A DNA stretch of 64,000 nucleotides from Pseudomonas putida W15Oct28 (GCF_000708715.2 NZ_JENB01000015.1:80890-144889), one strand, 5' to 3'; counted from the stretch's first letter, positions 15,888 through 25,099 are shown. Numbers and translations: made by a program. Notes: generated by a model not told the origin, from the letters alone.

Positions 15888-18287
15888 TCAGAAGTCGTAG
15901 CGCACCTTCGCGGTGAAGGTATCTGCATCGAAGCCTGTCTTCAGCAGGCGCTCGTAGCTACCACCGATGGTCACTGCGCCCAGCTTGTAGTTGGCGCCAA
16001 CGCCCACTTCATAGCTGTCGCGGGCCGGGGTAACACCTGTGGCCACGAAGGAAGTGCCACCCAGTGTGAACACCGAGGTGGTGCTTGATTTGTCGCCAAT
16101 GAAGTCGTGGTAACCCATCAGCTTGAACTCGGGCTCCAGGGTGCCTTGCCCCAGGTCGAACGAACCTGCCACCCGCACACCTGCACCGAGCTCGCCCACT
16201 TCCAGGCGCTGGTCGCTGGTTTTGAGTGCCGCTGAAGAGCCGTGCTCCGAGAAGCCGTCGATGGACAGGTTGGTATAGCGGGCTGTTACTCGCGGTTCTA
16301 CCAGCAGGTTGTGGTCGAAGTGGAAGCCATAACCTGCCATGACGTTCAGGCCGACCATGTCGCTGTCGTAGCTGCCCTTTGCCGTGGTGCCAGAGACAAA
16401 ACGCTTTGAGTCGTTGCGCCCTTTGCCATACGACAGGCCGGCGTCGACAAAGTAGTTGCCTTTGGTCCAGGTGCCATAGGCGGTCAGGGTGTTGTTCTCG
16501 ACATCGGTCTTGTTGCCATTGTCAGACTGCACATTGGACTTCACGTAGCTGTAAGCCACACCCAGCACGGTGTTGTCGTTCAGGTTGTGGTCAGCGCCCA
16601 GGGCAAAGCCGCGGGAGTTGGCGTCGTAGCCATCGACGCCCGAACGTGCATCCTGGTTGGCCTGGCTGGACAAAATCTGGAACCACGCCCCGGTGCCCGA
16701 GAGCATGTCGCCCGAAGACTGACCCGCACGCAGGTTGCTGGAGCGGCTGCTGATTGCATTGTTGACCAGCGTGATGCTCGAATTGGCAGCAGAAGCTGCG
16801 CCGCCATTCACTTCAGGGGTCAGTTGCTTGGCCACGTTGGCGATGGCCTGTGCGTCGGATCCCGCAGCTATCAAGGCTTTGAGCACGGCGTCATTCGGGT
16901 TGCTGTGGGCCAGCAGCTCGGCGACCGACATGAAGGATTGTGCAGCGCCTTGGACGCTGGCGTCGCCGCCGCCGGTCTCGATGACAGCGCCGGTCTCTTC
17001 GTCGCCCACGCCGGTTACCTTGATGTTCAAGGTGCCGTCAGCCAAGGTCGAGCTGTCGACGGTCAGCAGAGACGAGCTGCTCTTGATCACCACGTCCGGG
17101 GCGATGTTCAGCGTCTGGGCGCTGATCAGGTCGTAGTTGGCGCCACCTTGGGCAAAGTCCGAACCCTTGGCGTTGATCACCACTGTCGAGCCGCTGGCCA
17201 GGTCGGCGGTACCGGTCACGGTCAGCACAGGCGTGTTTGCCTGGGTTTCTGCGCTCAGCGGCAGGCCCAGCGTTGCGCCCTGCATGAGGTTGAAATTACC
17301 GTCCACGGTGGTGTGCGTCGCCGCCAGGGTCAGGGTGGCGTTGTCGCTGACGCGCAGTCGGTTAGCTTCGATCAGGCTGGCGTCGATCAGGCCGTTGCCC
17401 GCGACCAGAATGCGGTCGATGCCATTGATATTGCCCACGATGCTGGAAAGCTCGCTGCTCTGCGCTTCGCCGATGTTCAGGTCGACATTGCCATCGCCAC
17501 CGTAGATGGCATAGCTGCCGCCCTGGATCAAGCCGGAGTCGGCGTTGATCTGCAGGCGTTTATTGTCGACTGTCGGGAGGTTGTAGCCACTGGGGTTCAT
17601 CGAGAACTGGTCAAGATCGATGCCGATCTCCCCGCCTCGAATGGTGCCGGTGTTGGTGATGCCTTTTTCTGGGTTGGTGAAGTTCACTCCGTCCACCAAA
17701 ATGCCGCGCCCCGAGAGGCCGTCGGCACTGACACCGATGATATCGCCCGCGTTGTCGATACTCTGGATGGACGACGGCAAGCTGCTCTTGTGGTCTTCAT
17801 CCTCGGCGTCGCCGTTGCGCGTGCTGTCCAGGTCCAGGCCAACGCCCTCACCGGAAATTACGCCATCGTTCTGAACAACGCCACCCAGCACGGCACCGGA
17901 TAGGTGCAGGCCTGTAGACCCTTCACCCACTGCCTTGATCGTACTGTTTTTACCGTTGATGAACGAGCCGGCCATGACCTTGTAGAAGTCCGGGCGAGGT
18001 GTCTGCTCGATGGTAAAAGCGCTAGCGTCGACGCCGCTGGCCGTCACGTTGGCCGAGTTGGTGATCGTCCCGTTGTACAGCCCCGCATTCTCGGCTTCCC
18101 TGTTGCCCACTACGACATCAAGCAAATGCAGACCTATCGAGTCTTTTCCGCTTCCGCTGACCGAGGTCGAGTTGGTGAGCCCGTTATCAAAGTGCTGGTT
18201 GGCGATAACTCGGCCATCGGAGGCATGAGCGGCGGATGCATAGGCGACGGATACGGCAACCGCCAACAGGCTCTGCTTGAGCTTCAT
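15888..18287 (-). CDS. Autotransporter (type Va secretion) with beta-helical passenger
   Basis: A 799-residue outer-membrane protein. The signal peptide is MKLKQSLLAVAVSVAYASAAHA. The passenger (about 25-450) is rich in N-G and T-N-S strands such as ITNTGTIRGG and IDNAGDIIGV, typical of a right-handed beta-helix. The last ~270 residues are the autotransporter beta-barrel (GVAYSYVKSNV, YGTWTKGNYFVDAGLSYG), ending in the aromatic residue required for outer-membrane assembly (KVRYDF). No protease or esterase catalytic motif is visible in the passenger, so an adhesin-like role is likely. Confidence 0.9.
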   Translation of the reverse strand: MKLKQSLLAVAVSVAYASAAHASDGRVIANQHFDNGLTNSTSVSGSGKDSIGLHLLDVVVGNREAENAGLYNGTITNSANVTASGVDASAFTIEQTPRPDFYKVMAGSFINGKNSTIKAVGEGSTGLHLSGAVLGGVVQNDGVISGEGVGLDLDSTRNGDAEDEDHKSSLPSSIQSIDNAGDIIGVSADGLSGRGILVDGVNFTNPEKGITNTGTIRGGEIGIDLDQFSMNPSGYNLPTVDNKRLQINADSGLIQGGSYAIYGGDGNVDLNIGEAQSSELSSIVGNINGIDRILVAGNGLIDASLIEANRLRVSDNATLTLAATHTTVDGNFNLMQGATLGLPLSAETQANTPVLTVTGTADLASGSTVVINAKGSDFAQGGANYDLISAQTLNIAPDVVIKSSSSLLTVDSSTLADGTLNIKVTGVGDEETGAVIETGGGDASVQGAAQSFMSVAELLAHSNPNDAVLKALIAAGSDAQAIANVAKQLTPEVNGGAASAANSSITLVNNAISSRSSNLRAGQSSGDMLSGTGAWFQILSSQANQDARSGVDGYDANSRGFALGADHNLNDNTVLGVAYSYVKSNVQSDNGNKTDVENNTLTAYGTWTKGNYFVDAGLSYGKGRNDSKRFVSGTTAKGSYDSDMVGLNVMAGYGFHFDHNLLVEPRVTARYTNLSIDGFSEHGSSAALKTSDQRLEVGELGAGVRVAGSFDLGQGTLEPEFKLMGYHDFIGDKSSTTSVFTLGGTSFVATGVTPARDSYEVGVGANYKLGAVTIGGSYERLLKTGFDADTFTAKVRYDF

Positions 18288-18829
18288 TTAAATCCTTATT
18301 TTCACAGCGTGGTGCATACGTGGATTGCTATAGCAGTGGCGCCCTCATCGGGCAGGCACGCGCTTCAGGCGACGCGCAATGTACAGGGCGTGGCAAAATA
18401 GTGTCAAATAGACATCATTCAGTTAGGCCGCTCTATCTCGGGCTTTCCAGGGCCTGGCGTTGCTGAGGCCATACGCTTTTCTACTCCCGCGGGTGACGGG
18501 AGATTCCAGATTAAGCGCTGAGGGGGAAGAGGAGGCTGCACGGATGCGCCGAAGAAATTTCCTTGCCGAAGCCTAAGCTCAACACTGTGGCTTGAGCACT
18601 TATCTTGAACCTCAGCTCTGAGGCGACGGTCATCAGCAGGAGGACGAGTGATTTCGTCTCGGCGCCCTCATCAAAAATTGAAACGTTCTCAAGCTAGGGT
18701 GAACTCAAGCCAAATCCAACATTGATGGAGTCAGGAAATGGATTATTCCAGCATGGTTGAAGCGTTGGACAAGATGCTGAAAGACGCGGCTACAGCACAA
18801 ACCTGCTTGCAGGCATCAGGCGCCGGCTG
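18288..18829. other. Intergenic region upstream of the autotransporter
   Basis: About 540 bp without a convincing gene. It should hold the autotransporter promoter at its left end. The ORF starting 18738 (MDYSSMVEALDKML) overlaps the DUF6434 gene in antisense and looks like a relic. No repeat or clear regulatory site recognised. Confidence 0.4.
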
Positions 18830-19036
18830 TCATCGATGGATTCGCTGCCATTCGTCCGCGACTTCGCCCATCGTTGAGGGTGCCCCGCTTTTGATCCATG
18901 CCATAAATGCACGATCGAACTTGAATCCCGCACCACATTCGCCGAGCAGAAACTGACGAACCTTCTGCGTGTTGCGGTAATACTTGTCCAGCGGTGTGGC
19001 TCTGGTAATCGGCCCGGCGTGCCAGTCGAAGCTCAT
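18830..19036 (-). CDS. DUF6434 domain protein
   Basis: A 68-residue basic protein beginning MSFDWHAGPITRATPLDKYYRNTQ, the hallmark of the DUF6434 (SAP-adjacent) family, with FKFDRAFMAWIKSG in its middle. AAGGAAC precedes the chosen ATG. The longer ORF to 19084 would translate the adhP terminator and is rejected. Small DNA-associated domain, function unknown. Confidence 0.75.
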   Translation of the reverse strand: MSFDWHAGPITRATPLDKYYRNTQKVRQFLLGECGAGFKFDRAFMAWIKSGAPSTMGEVADEWQRIHR

Positions 19037-19063
19037 GGTCTGTTCCTTGACTGTTGAGAAGGC

Positions 19064-19093
19064 AAAAAGCCCGTAGAGGATCATCTACGGGCT
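19064..19093 (-). terminator. Rho-independent terminator of adhP
   Basis: A 10-bp stem AGCCCGTAGA/TCTACGGGCT with a 6-base loop and a minus-strand T5 run, located 35 bp after the adhP stop. Confidence 0.9.
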
Positions 19094-19127
19094 TTGTGGT
19101 CGTGCGAAATGATCTGCTTTCAGGCTA

Positions 19128-20138
19128 TCAACCTTCGAACTGGATCACCATGCGGCCTTTGATCTTGCCTTCCAGCATCTCGTCGAAGATCTGGTTGATG
19201 TCTTCAATCGGCCGCAGGGTCACCTTGGGCACCACTTTGCCTTCAGCCGCAAACTGGAAGGCTTCCTGCAGGTCCTGGCGTGTACCTACCAGCGAGCCCA
19301 CCACTTCGATGCCATCCAGCACCAGGCGGGGAATGTTCAGGTCCATGGACTCCGACGGAAGCCCGACGGCAACCAGTCGCCCGCCAGCGCGCAGGGCATC
19401 GACGGCCGAGTTGAACGCGCCTTTGGCGACGGCAGTCACCACGGCGGCGTGGGCGCCACCGGTCTTGGCCTGGATAACCTTCGCGGCGTCTTCGTTGAGC
19501 GGGTTGACCACCAAGTCTGCGCCCATCTCGCTGGCGAAGCGCAGTTGCTCTTCATTGACGTCGATGGCGATCACTTTGGCGTTGAAGACGTTCTTGGCAT
19601 ATTGCAGGGCCAGGTTGCCCAGCCCGCCGAGGCCGTAGATGGCGATCCATTGGCCTGGGCGGATGTTAGAGATTTTCACCGCCTTGTAGGTCGTGACCCC
19701 GGCGCAGGTGATGCTGCTGGCGGCAGCGGAGTCGAGGCCGTCGGGTACTTTGACCGAGTAGTCGGCCTTGACGATGCAGGCCTCGGCCATGCCGCCGTCC
19801 ACGGTGTAGCCGGAATTTTTTACTTCGCGGCACAGGGTTTCGTTGCCGCTATTGCAGTACTCGCAATGCCCGCAGCCTTGGTAAAACCAGGCCACACTGG
19901 CACGGTCGCCCGGCTTGAGCGAGGTCACGCCCGGGCCGACTTCCTGGACCACGCCGATGCCTTCGTGGCCCAGCACGACACCGGTCTTGTCACCGAAGTC
20001 GCCATTCTTCACGTGCAGGTCGGTGTGGCAAACACCGCAGCATTGCATCTTCAGCAGCGCTTCGCCGTGTTCGAGGGGGCGCAGGGTTTTCTCTACCACG
20101 TCCACGCGACGGCCTGGTGCAACAACAGCAGCTTTCAT
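19128..20138 (-). CDS. adhP: Zinc-dependent alcohol dehydrogenase AdhP
   Basis: A 336-residue medium-chain dehydrogenase. The catalytic zinc site is [14 protein letters not shown] with GHEGIGVV, and the structural zinc cysteines are in [15 protein letters not shown]. The Rossmann motif is [13 protein letters not shown], followed by an acidic residue (AIDVNEE), which indicates NAD preference. Length and motifs match the AdhP group (ethanol and other primary alcohols to aldehydes). It has its own terminator and is monocistronic. Confidence 0.94.
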   Translation of the reverse strand: MKAAVVAPGRRVDVVEKTLRPLEHGEALLKMQCCGVCHTDLHVKNGDFGDKTGVVLGHEGIGVVQEVGPGVTSLKPGDRASVAWFYQGCGHCEYCNSGNETLCREVKNSGYTVDGGMAEACIVKADYSVKVPDGLDSAAASSITCAGVTTYKAVKISNIRPGQWIAIYGLGGLGNLALQYAKNVFNAKVIAIDVNEEQLRFASEMGADLVVNPLNEDAAKVIQAKTGGAHAAVVTAVAKGAFNSAVDALRAGGRLVAVGLPSESMDLNIPRLVLDGIEVVGSLVGTRQDLQEAFQFAAEGKVVPKVTLRPIEDINQIFDEMLEGKIKGRMVIQFEG

Positions 20139-20241
20139 AAGAGCCTCCGTGTCTATCCGAGTGAGCTTGGGTTATCGCTGGGTTAGCATAGCCCTTGCCG
20201 GGTCGGGCAAAACTGCTACAGGTCATGCTTCAAGATCGCCG

Positions 20242-20276
20242 CAAAAAGAAAAGCCCGCGGCAAGGATGCGGCGGGC
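20242..20276 (-). terminator. Rho-independent terminator upstream of adhP
   Basis: Stem GCCCGC/GCGGGC with a 12-base loop, then TTTTCTTTTT on the minus strand. It lies about 105 bp before the adhP start and so isolates that gene. Confidence 0.75.
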
Positions 20277-20368
20277 TGCAAGAACGTACGGAGCGGGGCC
20301 AGTGTGCCGATCCGGTTGTCAGTATTTCGTGAAGCTCAGGTCATGAGGTTGTCATGCTCCCAGGCCCA
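20242..20368 (-). ncRNA. Candidate small RNA between two minus-strand terminators
   Basis: Two minus-strand terminators (20369-20395 and 20242-20276) lie about 100 bp apart with no ORF between them. The second needs a transcript that starts after the first, so a small RNA of about 110-125 nt on the minus strand fits. No promoter has been confirmed. It could instead be a double terminator of the DoxX transcript. Confidence 0.3.
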
Positions 20369-20395
20369 TAAAAAAGCCCGCCATTAAAGGCGGGC
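20369..20395 (-). terminator. Rho-independent terminator, probably of the DoxX transcript
   Basis: A 7-bp stem GCCCGCC/GGCGGGC with a 6-base loop, followed by six T on the minus strand. There is no T-run on the plus strand. Confidence 0.8.
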
Positions 20396-20519
20396 AAAAG
20401 ACGTTTGAAGGGAGAGCTTGCAGGCTGCGCCTGGCCGGTTAACCCAGGATTAAGCGGCCACACATTGACCTCGGAACCTGATGCGCCTATACAGGCCTGC
20501 CATCACCCCAGGAGCCAGC

Positions 20520-20717
20520 ATGCACGACGAAGACGACCTGCACGAACCCGAGCACGATCACCTGCTTGACCATGAATTTCTCGACGACGACATGGAGCCC
20601 GAGGCAGATGCCCAAGGCGCCGAGGATGAAGTGGAGGAAGACGAGGAAACGCTGGATGACCTTGATGACGAGGAGCGTGATCACCCAGCCTGGTTCGATG
20701 ACTGCGAAGACGACTGA
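20520..20717 (+). CDS. Small, extremely acidic protein
   Basis: 65 residues from the ATG at 20520, which is preceded by CCAGGAGCC. About half of the residues are Asp or Glu (EDEVEEDEETLDDLDDEE), with no cysteines until DDCEDD at the end. The longer frame from 20481 has no ribosome site. The protein is probably disordered and cytoplasmic. It ends one base before the convergent DoxX gene. Function unknown. Confidence 0.6.
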   Translation: MHDEDDLHEPEHDHLLDHEFLDDDMEPEADAQGAEDEVEEDEETLDDLDDEERDHPAWFDDCEDD

Positions 20718-20718
20718 C

Positions 20719-21132
20719 TCAGCGCCCGTCCACCGAGAAACGCCCTGGGCCGCTCACGGCCAGCAACAGCAGGCCGCCCATGATGCTCATGTTTTTCAGA
20801 AACTGGGTCATGTTGGCGCTGCGCTCGGGGTCGACCATGTTCCAGAACGGGTGGCCCAGCAGCGCCGTGCCCAGCACGAACAGCGCGAACAGAAACGCCA
20901 GCGGACGGGTGTAGAAGCCCAGGATCAGCAGGATGGCGACGACAAATTCCATGATTACGGCAATTGCAGCCGCCAGCATGGGGGCAGGGGCGCCCAACGA
21001 TGTCATGTAGCCAACCGTGCCATCAAAGCCGGTGAGCTTGGCCCAGCCAGACAAGACGAACAGGATCATCAGCAGTACGCGGGCGATCAGGATAATGATG
21101 TCGCGTTGGCCATCGAACAGGGAGTAGCGCAT
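20719..21132 (-). CDS. DoxX family inner-membrane protein
   Basis: A 137-residue protein with four transmembrane segments (first at about 10-30, IIILIARVLLMILFVLSGWAKL). It carries the family pattern R..L...F..SG..K and GH.FW near ALLGHPFWNM. The ATG at 21132 (MRYSLFDGQ) is the likely start, and the longer frame is an upstream extension without features. DoxX proteins are linked to respiratory or redox functions at the membrane, but the substrate is unclear. Confidence 0.85.
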   Translation of the reverse strand: MRYSLFDGQRDIIILIARVLLMILFVLSGWAKLTGFDGTVGYMTSLGAPAPMLAAAIAVIMEFVVAILLILGFYTRPLAFLFALFVLGTALLGHPFWNMVDPERSANMTQFLKNMSIMGGLLLLAVSGPGRFSVDGR

Positions 21133-21200
21133 GGTGGCGTTCCAGTGGACGGGGACACGTTCCACTCTAGCAGCTGCGCAAGACATTGCTGGCAGGCAGC

Positions 21201-21226
21201 AAAAAGGCGCCGCAAGGGCGCCTTTT
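21201..21226 (-). terminator. Rho-independent terminator of tRNA-Leu
   Basis: Stem GGCGCC/GGCGCC with a 5-base loop, followed by TTTTT on the minus strand, 10 bp past the tRNA 3' end. Confidence 0.8.
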
Positions 21227-21236
21227 CAACGAAGTT

Positions 21237-21321
21237 TGGTGCGAGTGGCGGGACTCGAACCCGCAAGGCTCACGCCGACAGATTTTAAGTCTGCTGTGTA
21301 TACCAATTCCACCACACTCGC
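21237..21321 (-). tRNA. tRNA-Leu (anticodon UAA)
   Basis: An 85-nt class II tRNA with a long variable arm. The acceptor stem is GCGAGTG/CACTCGC, the D-arm contains GGTGGAATTGG, the anticodon loop is CTTAAAA, and ACCA is encoded at the 3' end. Confidence 0.95.
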
Positions 21322-21522
21322 ACGCTTGAAAGGGCCGCAACGACCAGCTCGCTTCTAAGCAGAAGGGCTTTGCAATCAAGCGCGCTTTATAACCCATTGT
21401 TATAGTTGAGTCAACTGCAGCACCTATGATCAACACAATGAAGGGTCTAACTACCGGGTAATTGACACCTTGCTGTCATTACGCCACTGTTGCCCCTTTA
21501 TTGGATCCAAGAGTATGTGGCG

Positions 21523-21798
21523 ATGGCTCAGTCCGACGCTAGCGAGCGTGTCGTGCGCCCACGGCTGTTCTGGCGGCTGCTGTTTGCGCTGGTGATCGTG
21601 TTGGGGGCTTTTCTCTACCTCAGCCTGATCAGCCTGGGTGGCTACCTCGTGATGCTCGGTGTCGATGCCGAACACCCACAGCCGCAGCGGTGGATGGCTC
21701 TGGCTGGCGGCGGGGCGATCATGCTGGTTGGCCTGTGGTTGCTGAAAGTCGCCATGCCACGGCGTATCAGCCCCGCGGTGGTCGAGCCTAGGCGCTGA
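21523..21798 (+). CDS. Small two-pass membrane protein
   Basis: 91 residues from the ATG at 21523. Two hydrophobic segments (about 18-45 and 58-80) are separated by a short polar loop with DAEHPQPQRW, and basic residues flank both ends. It lies about 85 bp upstream of the sensor kinase, same strand, and might be cotranscribed. Function unknown. Confidence 0.6.
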   Translation: MAQSDASERVVRPRLFWRLLFALVIVLGAFLYLSLISLGGYLVMLGVDAEHPQPQRWMALAGGGAIMLVGLWLLKVAMPRRISPAVVEPRR

Positions 21799-21881
21799 CC
21801 ATTCGGTAGCCAGAGGGGGCTGTTGGCGGTTACCCTCGGCTAAGCTCATATCGTCCCTGCTGCTGTGCCAGTGGAGTTTTC

Positions 21882-23042
21882 ATGGTTTCAGCTGACTGCC
21901 TCGACCACCCCGTCATGCCTGCCCAGCGCTATGAACAGCTGGTGCAGTCTGTGGTGGATTACGCCATCTACATGCTCGACCCGACCGGCCATGTGGTGTC
22001 GTGGAATGCCGGCGCGCAACGAATCAAGGGCTACCGCGCTGATGAAGTGATCGGCCAGCATTTCTCGCTGTTCTTCACCCCCCAGGATTGTGCCGACGGC
22101 CGCCCCGAGCGCTTGCTGCGCCAGGCGCTGGAGCAGGGTGTGGCGCAGGATGAGGGCTGGCGCGTGCGCAAGGATGGCACACAATTCTGGGCCCTGGCGG
22201 CGCTGGACGTGATCCGCGATGACCTTGGCCAGATCATCGGCCTGGCCAAGGTCACGCGGGACATCACCGACCGCCGCGAGTCGGCGATGCAGCTCGATGC
22301 GGTGCGCGCCCAGCTGTTCCAGGCGCAGAAGCTGGAAGCCCTCGGCCAATTGACCGGTGGGCTGGCGCATGACTTCAACAACATGCTGACCATCATCATC
22401 AGCTCGGCGCGCCTGGCGCTGGCCAGCCAGGACCCGGCGCGTATCCAGCGCATGCTGCAGCACATTCTCGATGCCGGGCAGCGGGGCACCGAACTTACCC
22501 AGCAACTGCTCAGCTTTGCCCGCCACCGCCAGCTCGATGTGGCTTGCGTCGCACCGGCAGACCTTGTAGCCGCTACCCGCGGTCTATTGGAGCATGCACT
22601 GCCCAGTTCGATTGAACTGCAGGTGCAGTTGCAAGCGGGCTTGCCGTTGATCGAAGTGGATGCCGGGCAGTTGCAGATGGTGCTGCTGAACCTGCTGTTC
22701 AATGCCCGCGATGCCATTGTCGGGGAGGGCCGGATAGGCCTGACAGCCGAGGTGGTCGAGTTGGCGGGTGAGGTAGAAGGGCTGCACGGCAGTTTCGTGC
22801 GCTTCGTGGTGGAAGACAGCGGCGAAGGGATTGCCCCAGAAGTATTGCCGCGCATCTTCGAGCCATTCTTCACTACCAAGCCCTTCGGCAAGGGCACTGG
22901 CCTGGGCCTTAGCCAGGTGCATGGTTTTGCCAGGCAGAGCGGCGGCGCCATTTGTGTCGCCAGTGAGCTCGGCCATGGAACTTCCATGCAGCTTTACTTG
23001 CCAACGTATCAGGACAAGACCAACAGCCCACTCGACAGGTAA
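21882..23042 (+). CDS. PAS-domain sensor histidine kinase (soluble)
   Basis: A 386-residue kinase without membrane segments. One PAS domain spans about 15-130 (YAIYMLDPTGHVVSWNAGAQRIKGY...VTRDITDRR). The dimerisation/H-box is GGLAHDFNNML, with the phospho-acceptor His163. The ATPase domain has N-box NLLFNARDA, DSGEGI, F-box EPFFTTK and GKGTGLGLS. HDFNN marks the HWE/NtrB-like subgroup. It is followed within 5 bp by the KaiC-like ATPase and then a lone receiver, which suggests one signalling pathway. The input is probably a cytoplasmic ligand or cofactor. Confidence 0.92.
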   Translation: MVSADCLDHPVMPAQRYEQLVQSVVDYAIYMLDPTGHVVSWNAGAQRIKGYRADEVIGQHFSLFFTPQDCADGRPERLLRQALEQGVAQDEGWRVRKDGTQFWALAALDVIRDDLGQIIGLAKVTRDITDRRESAMQLDAVRAQLFQAQKLEALGQLTGGLAHDFNNMLTIIISSARLALASQDPARIQRMLQHILDAGQRGTELTQQLLSFARHRQLDVACVAPADLVAATRGLLEHALPSSIELQVQLQAGLPLIEVDAGQLQMVLLNLLFNARDAIVGEGRIGLTAEVVELAGEVEGLHGSFVRFVVEDSGEGIAPEVLPRIFEPFFTTKPFGKGTGLGLSQVHGFARQSGGAICVASELGHGTSMQLYLPTYQDKTNSPLDR

Positions 23043-23047
23043 GCATC

Positions 23048-24493
23048 ATGGCGCAGGCACTCAGGCGGTTGGTGACAGGTATCGAAGGGCTCGATGCGCT
23101 GCTCAAGGGCGGCCTGGTAGCCGGCGCCTCCTACATCATTCAAGGCCCGCCGGGTGCCGGCAAGACCATTCTGGCCAATCAGCTGGCCTGCGGGCACGTG
23201 CGCGCGGGCGGCCGGGTGCTGGTGGCCACCTTGCTGAGCGAATCGCATGAGCGGTTGTTCCAGTACCTGTCCACCCTGGACTTTTTCGACCCGACACTGG
23301 TCGGCAATCAAATACAGTTTGTCAGTGCCTTCGACACGCTCGAGCAGGAAGGGCTGGATGCCGTGGTGCGGCTGCTGCGCCAGGAAATTGCCCGTCAGCA
23401 GGCCAGCCTGCTGATCGTCGACGGTGTGCTCAATGCCCGGGTGCGTGCCGAAACCGCGCTGGACACCAAGAAGTTTGTCTCCGAGCTGCAGGGCCATGCG
23501 GCCTTTGCCGGCTGCACCGTGCTGCTGCTCACCAGCGCCCGGCTGGACGAGGGCAGCCCGGAACACACCATGGTCGATGGGGTGATCGAGCTGGGTGAGC
23601 AGTTGGTGGGCAGCCGCGCCGTGCGCCATATCCAGTTGCGCAAGACCCGCGGCAGTGCGGCGCTGTCGGGGCGCCACGAATGCCTTATCGATGAGGCCGG
23701 CATGCATGTCTACCCGCGCCTGGAGGCGTTGTTCAGCCACCCAAGCCAGATGGGCAGCGCCACCCCGGCGCGCATCAGCAGCGGTGTGCCAACCCTGGAT
23801 GAGATGCTCGACGGCGGCCTGGCCATGGGCTCGGTCACCCTGTTGATCGGGCCTTCGGGTATTGGCAAGACGTCATTGGGGCTGGCCTTTCTTGGCGCCA
23901 GCACCGTGCAGGCACCGGGGCTGCATTTCGGCTTTTACGAAACGCCCGAACGCCTGCGCGGCAAGGCTGCGTCGCTGGGTTACGATTTTGCAGCAATGGA
24001 GCGGGACGGGAGCCTGCAGTTGTGCTGGCAACCGACCACCGAGGGGCTGCTGGACCAGATCGGTGCGCGCCTGCTCGAACGTGTCGAGGCGCAAGGCAGC
24101 AAACGCGTGCTGATTGATAGCCTCGGGGCGTTCAGCCGCCTGGCTGTCGAACCGACGCGGCTCAATGCGTTTTTCCGCGCCATCGCCGGCGAACTGCGTG
24201 CGCGTGATGTGAGCGTGATGCTGACCTGGGAAATGCGCGACATCTTCGGCGCGGAAATCAGCGCCCCGGCCCCCGACCTGTCGAGCATTGTCGACAACCT
24301 GATGCTGATGCGCTTCGTCGAGCTGGATTCGCAGCTGCGGCGCATGCTGTCGATCCTCAAGGTGCGTGACAGTCACCATGACCCAGCCTTGCACGAGTTG
24401 CTGATCGGGCCGCAGGGCATGACCTTGCGCAAGGCGTTCGAAGGCGCCTGTGGTGTGCTCTCGGGAACGCCGGTGCCGCAAGGGAGCGGGTGA
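23048..24493 (+). CDS. Two-domain KaiC-like RecA-family ATPase
   Basis: A 481-residue protein with tandem KaiC/RadA-type ATPase domains. The first Walker A is GPPGAGKT at 33-40 and the second is GPSGIGKT at 268-275. Hydrophobic Walker B strands LLIVDG and RVLIDSLGAF follow in each half. Length is close to cyanobacterial KaiC (about 519), but no KaiA or KaiB gene is nearby. It overlaps the operon of the PAS kinase (5-bp gap) and a receiver gene (12-bp gap). Such KaiC-kinase-receiver sets exist in non-cyanobacteria and may act in stress or timing signals. Confidence 0.9.
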   Translation: MAQALRRLVTGIEGLDALLKGGLVAGASYIIQGPPGAGKTILANQLACGHVRAGGRVLVATLLSESHERLFQYLSTLDFFDPTLVGNQIQFVSAFDTLEQEGLDAVVRLLRQEIARQQASLLIVDGVLNARVRAETALDTKKFVSELQGHAAFAGCTVLLLTSARLDEGSPEHTMVDGVIELGEQLVGSRAVRHIQLRKTRGSAALSGRHECLIDEAGMHVYPRLEALFSHPSQMGSATPARISSGVPTLDEMLDGGLAMGSVTLLIGPSGIGKTSLGLAFLGASTVQAPGLHFGFYETPERLRGKAASLGYDFAAMERDGSLQLCWQPTTEGLLDQIGARLLERVEAQGSKRVLIDSLGAFSRLAVEPTRLNAFFRAIAGELRARDVSVMLTWEMRDIFGAEISAPAPDLSSIVDNLMLMRFVELDSQLRRMLSILKVRDSHHDPALHELLIGPQGMTLRKAFEGACGVLSGTPVPQGSG

Positions 24494-24505
24494 CGGAGCG
24501 AGCCG

Positions 24506-24859
24506 ATGAACACCATCCTGATCGTCGATGACGAATACCTGATTGCCGATATCCTCGGTTTTGCGCTGGAGGACGAAGGCTACCTGGTGGAAAAGGCGAG
24601 CAACGGCTGCAAGGCGCTGGAGGCGTTGAAGGAAAAGCGCGTTCAGCTGGTGATCACCGACTACATGATGCCCCTGCTCAACGGTGAGGAGCTGGTACGT
24701 GCCATGCGCGAAGACCCGACGCTGTGCGAGTTGCCGGTCATTCTGATGAGCGGCGCTCAGGCCAGCCAAGGATGCCCGGCCCTGTTCGCCGCAATATTCG
24801 ACAAGCCGTTCGACATGGACGAGATGATCGCCAAGGTGCGTCAGTTACTGGGCACCTGA
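24506..24859 (+). CDS. Single-domain response regulator (CheY-like)
   Basis: 117 residues, a receiver domain only. The acidic pair is in VDDEYL, the phosphorylation site is Asp52 (ITDYMMP), the switch serine is in LMSGAQ and the conserved lysine is in FDKPFDMDE. There is no output domain, so it must act by protein contacts, most simply with the KaiC-like ATPase or kinase in the same operon. Confidence 0.93.
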   Translation: MNTILIVDDEYLIADILGFALEDEGYLVEKASNGCKALEALKEKRVQLVITDYMMPLLNGEELVRAMREDPTLCELPVILMSGAQASQGCPALFAAIFDKPFDMDEMIAKVRQLLGT

Positions 24860-24901
24860 GGCTGGCGGTCGAGCGCGTCCTTGCACGCTGGGAGGGTAGG
24901 C

Positions 24902-25099
24902 TCAGTGTGAGTCGTCGTGCTTTTCCGGGGCTGGGCTACCGGCCTGGATGCGTTTGAAAATTTCTTCGCGATGGACCTGGACATCTTTCGGTGCATCGAT
25001 CCCGATCCTCACCTGCATCCCTTTGACGCCCAGAATGGTGACTTTGATGTCATCGTTGATGACGATGCTTTCGCCAACCTTGCGGGTGAGTATCAGCAT
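24902..25099 (-). CDS. csrA: CsrA/Rsm-family RNA-binding translational regulator
   Basis: 65 residues beginning [18 protein letters not shown] and containing [14 protein letters not shown] and VHREEI, the full CsrA signature with RNA-contacting residues L4, T5, R6 and R44. The ATG is preceded by AAGGAG. The long ORF to 25375 is a reading-frame extension into the 5' UTR. Pseudomonads have several paralogues (RsmA, RsmE, RsmI). I do not assign which one this is. It binds GGA hairpins in mRNA leaders. Confidence 0.95.
   Translation of the reverse strand: MLILTRKVGESIVINDDIKVTILGVKGMQVRIGIDAPKDVQVHREEIFKRIQAGSPAPEKHDDSH

Noticed and set aside
16587..17903. Plus-strand ORF of 438 aa opposite the autotransporter
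   Set aside because: Antisense shadow of the autotransporter passenger. No motif, no ribosome site.
18738..18956. Plus-strand ORF beginning MDYSSMVEALDKMLKD
   Set aside because: The N-terminus looks plausible with AGGAA upstream, but the second half is antisense to DUF6434 and loses normal composition. At most a truncated relic.
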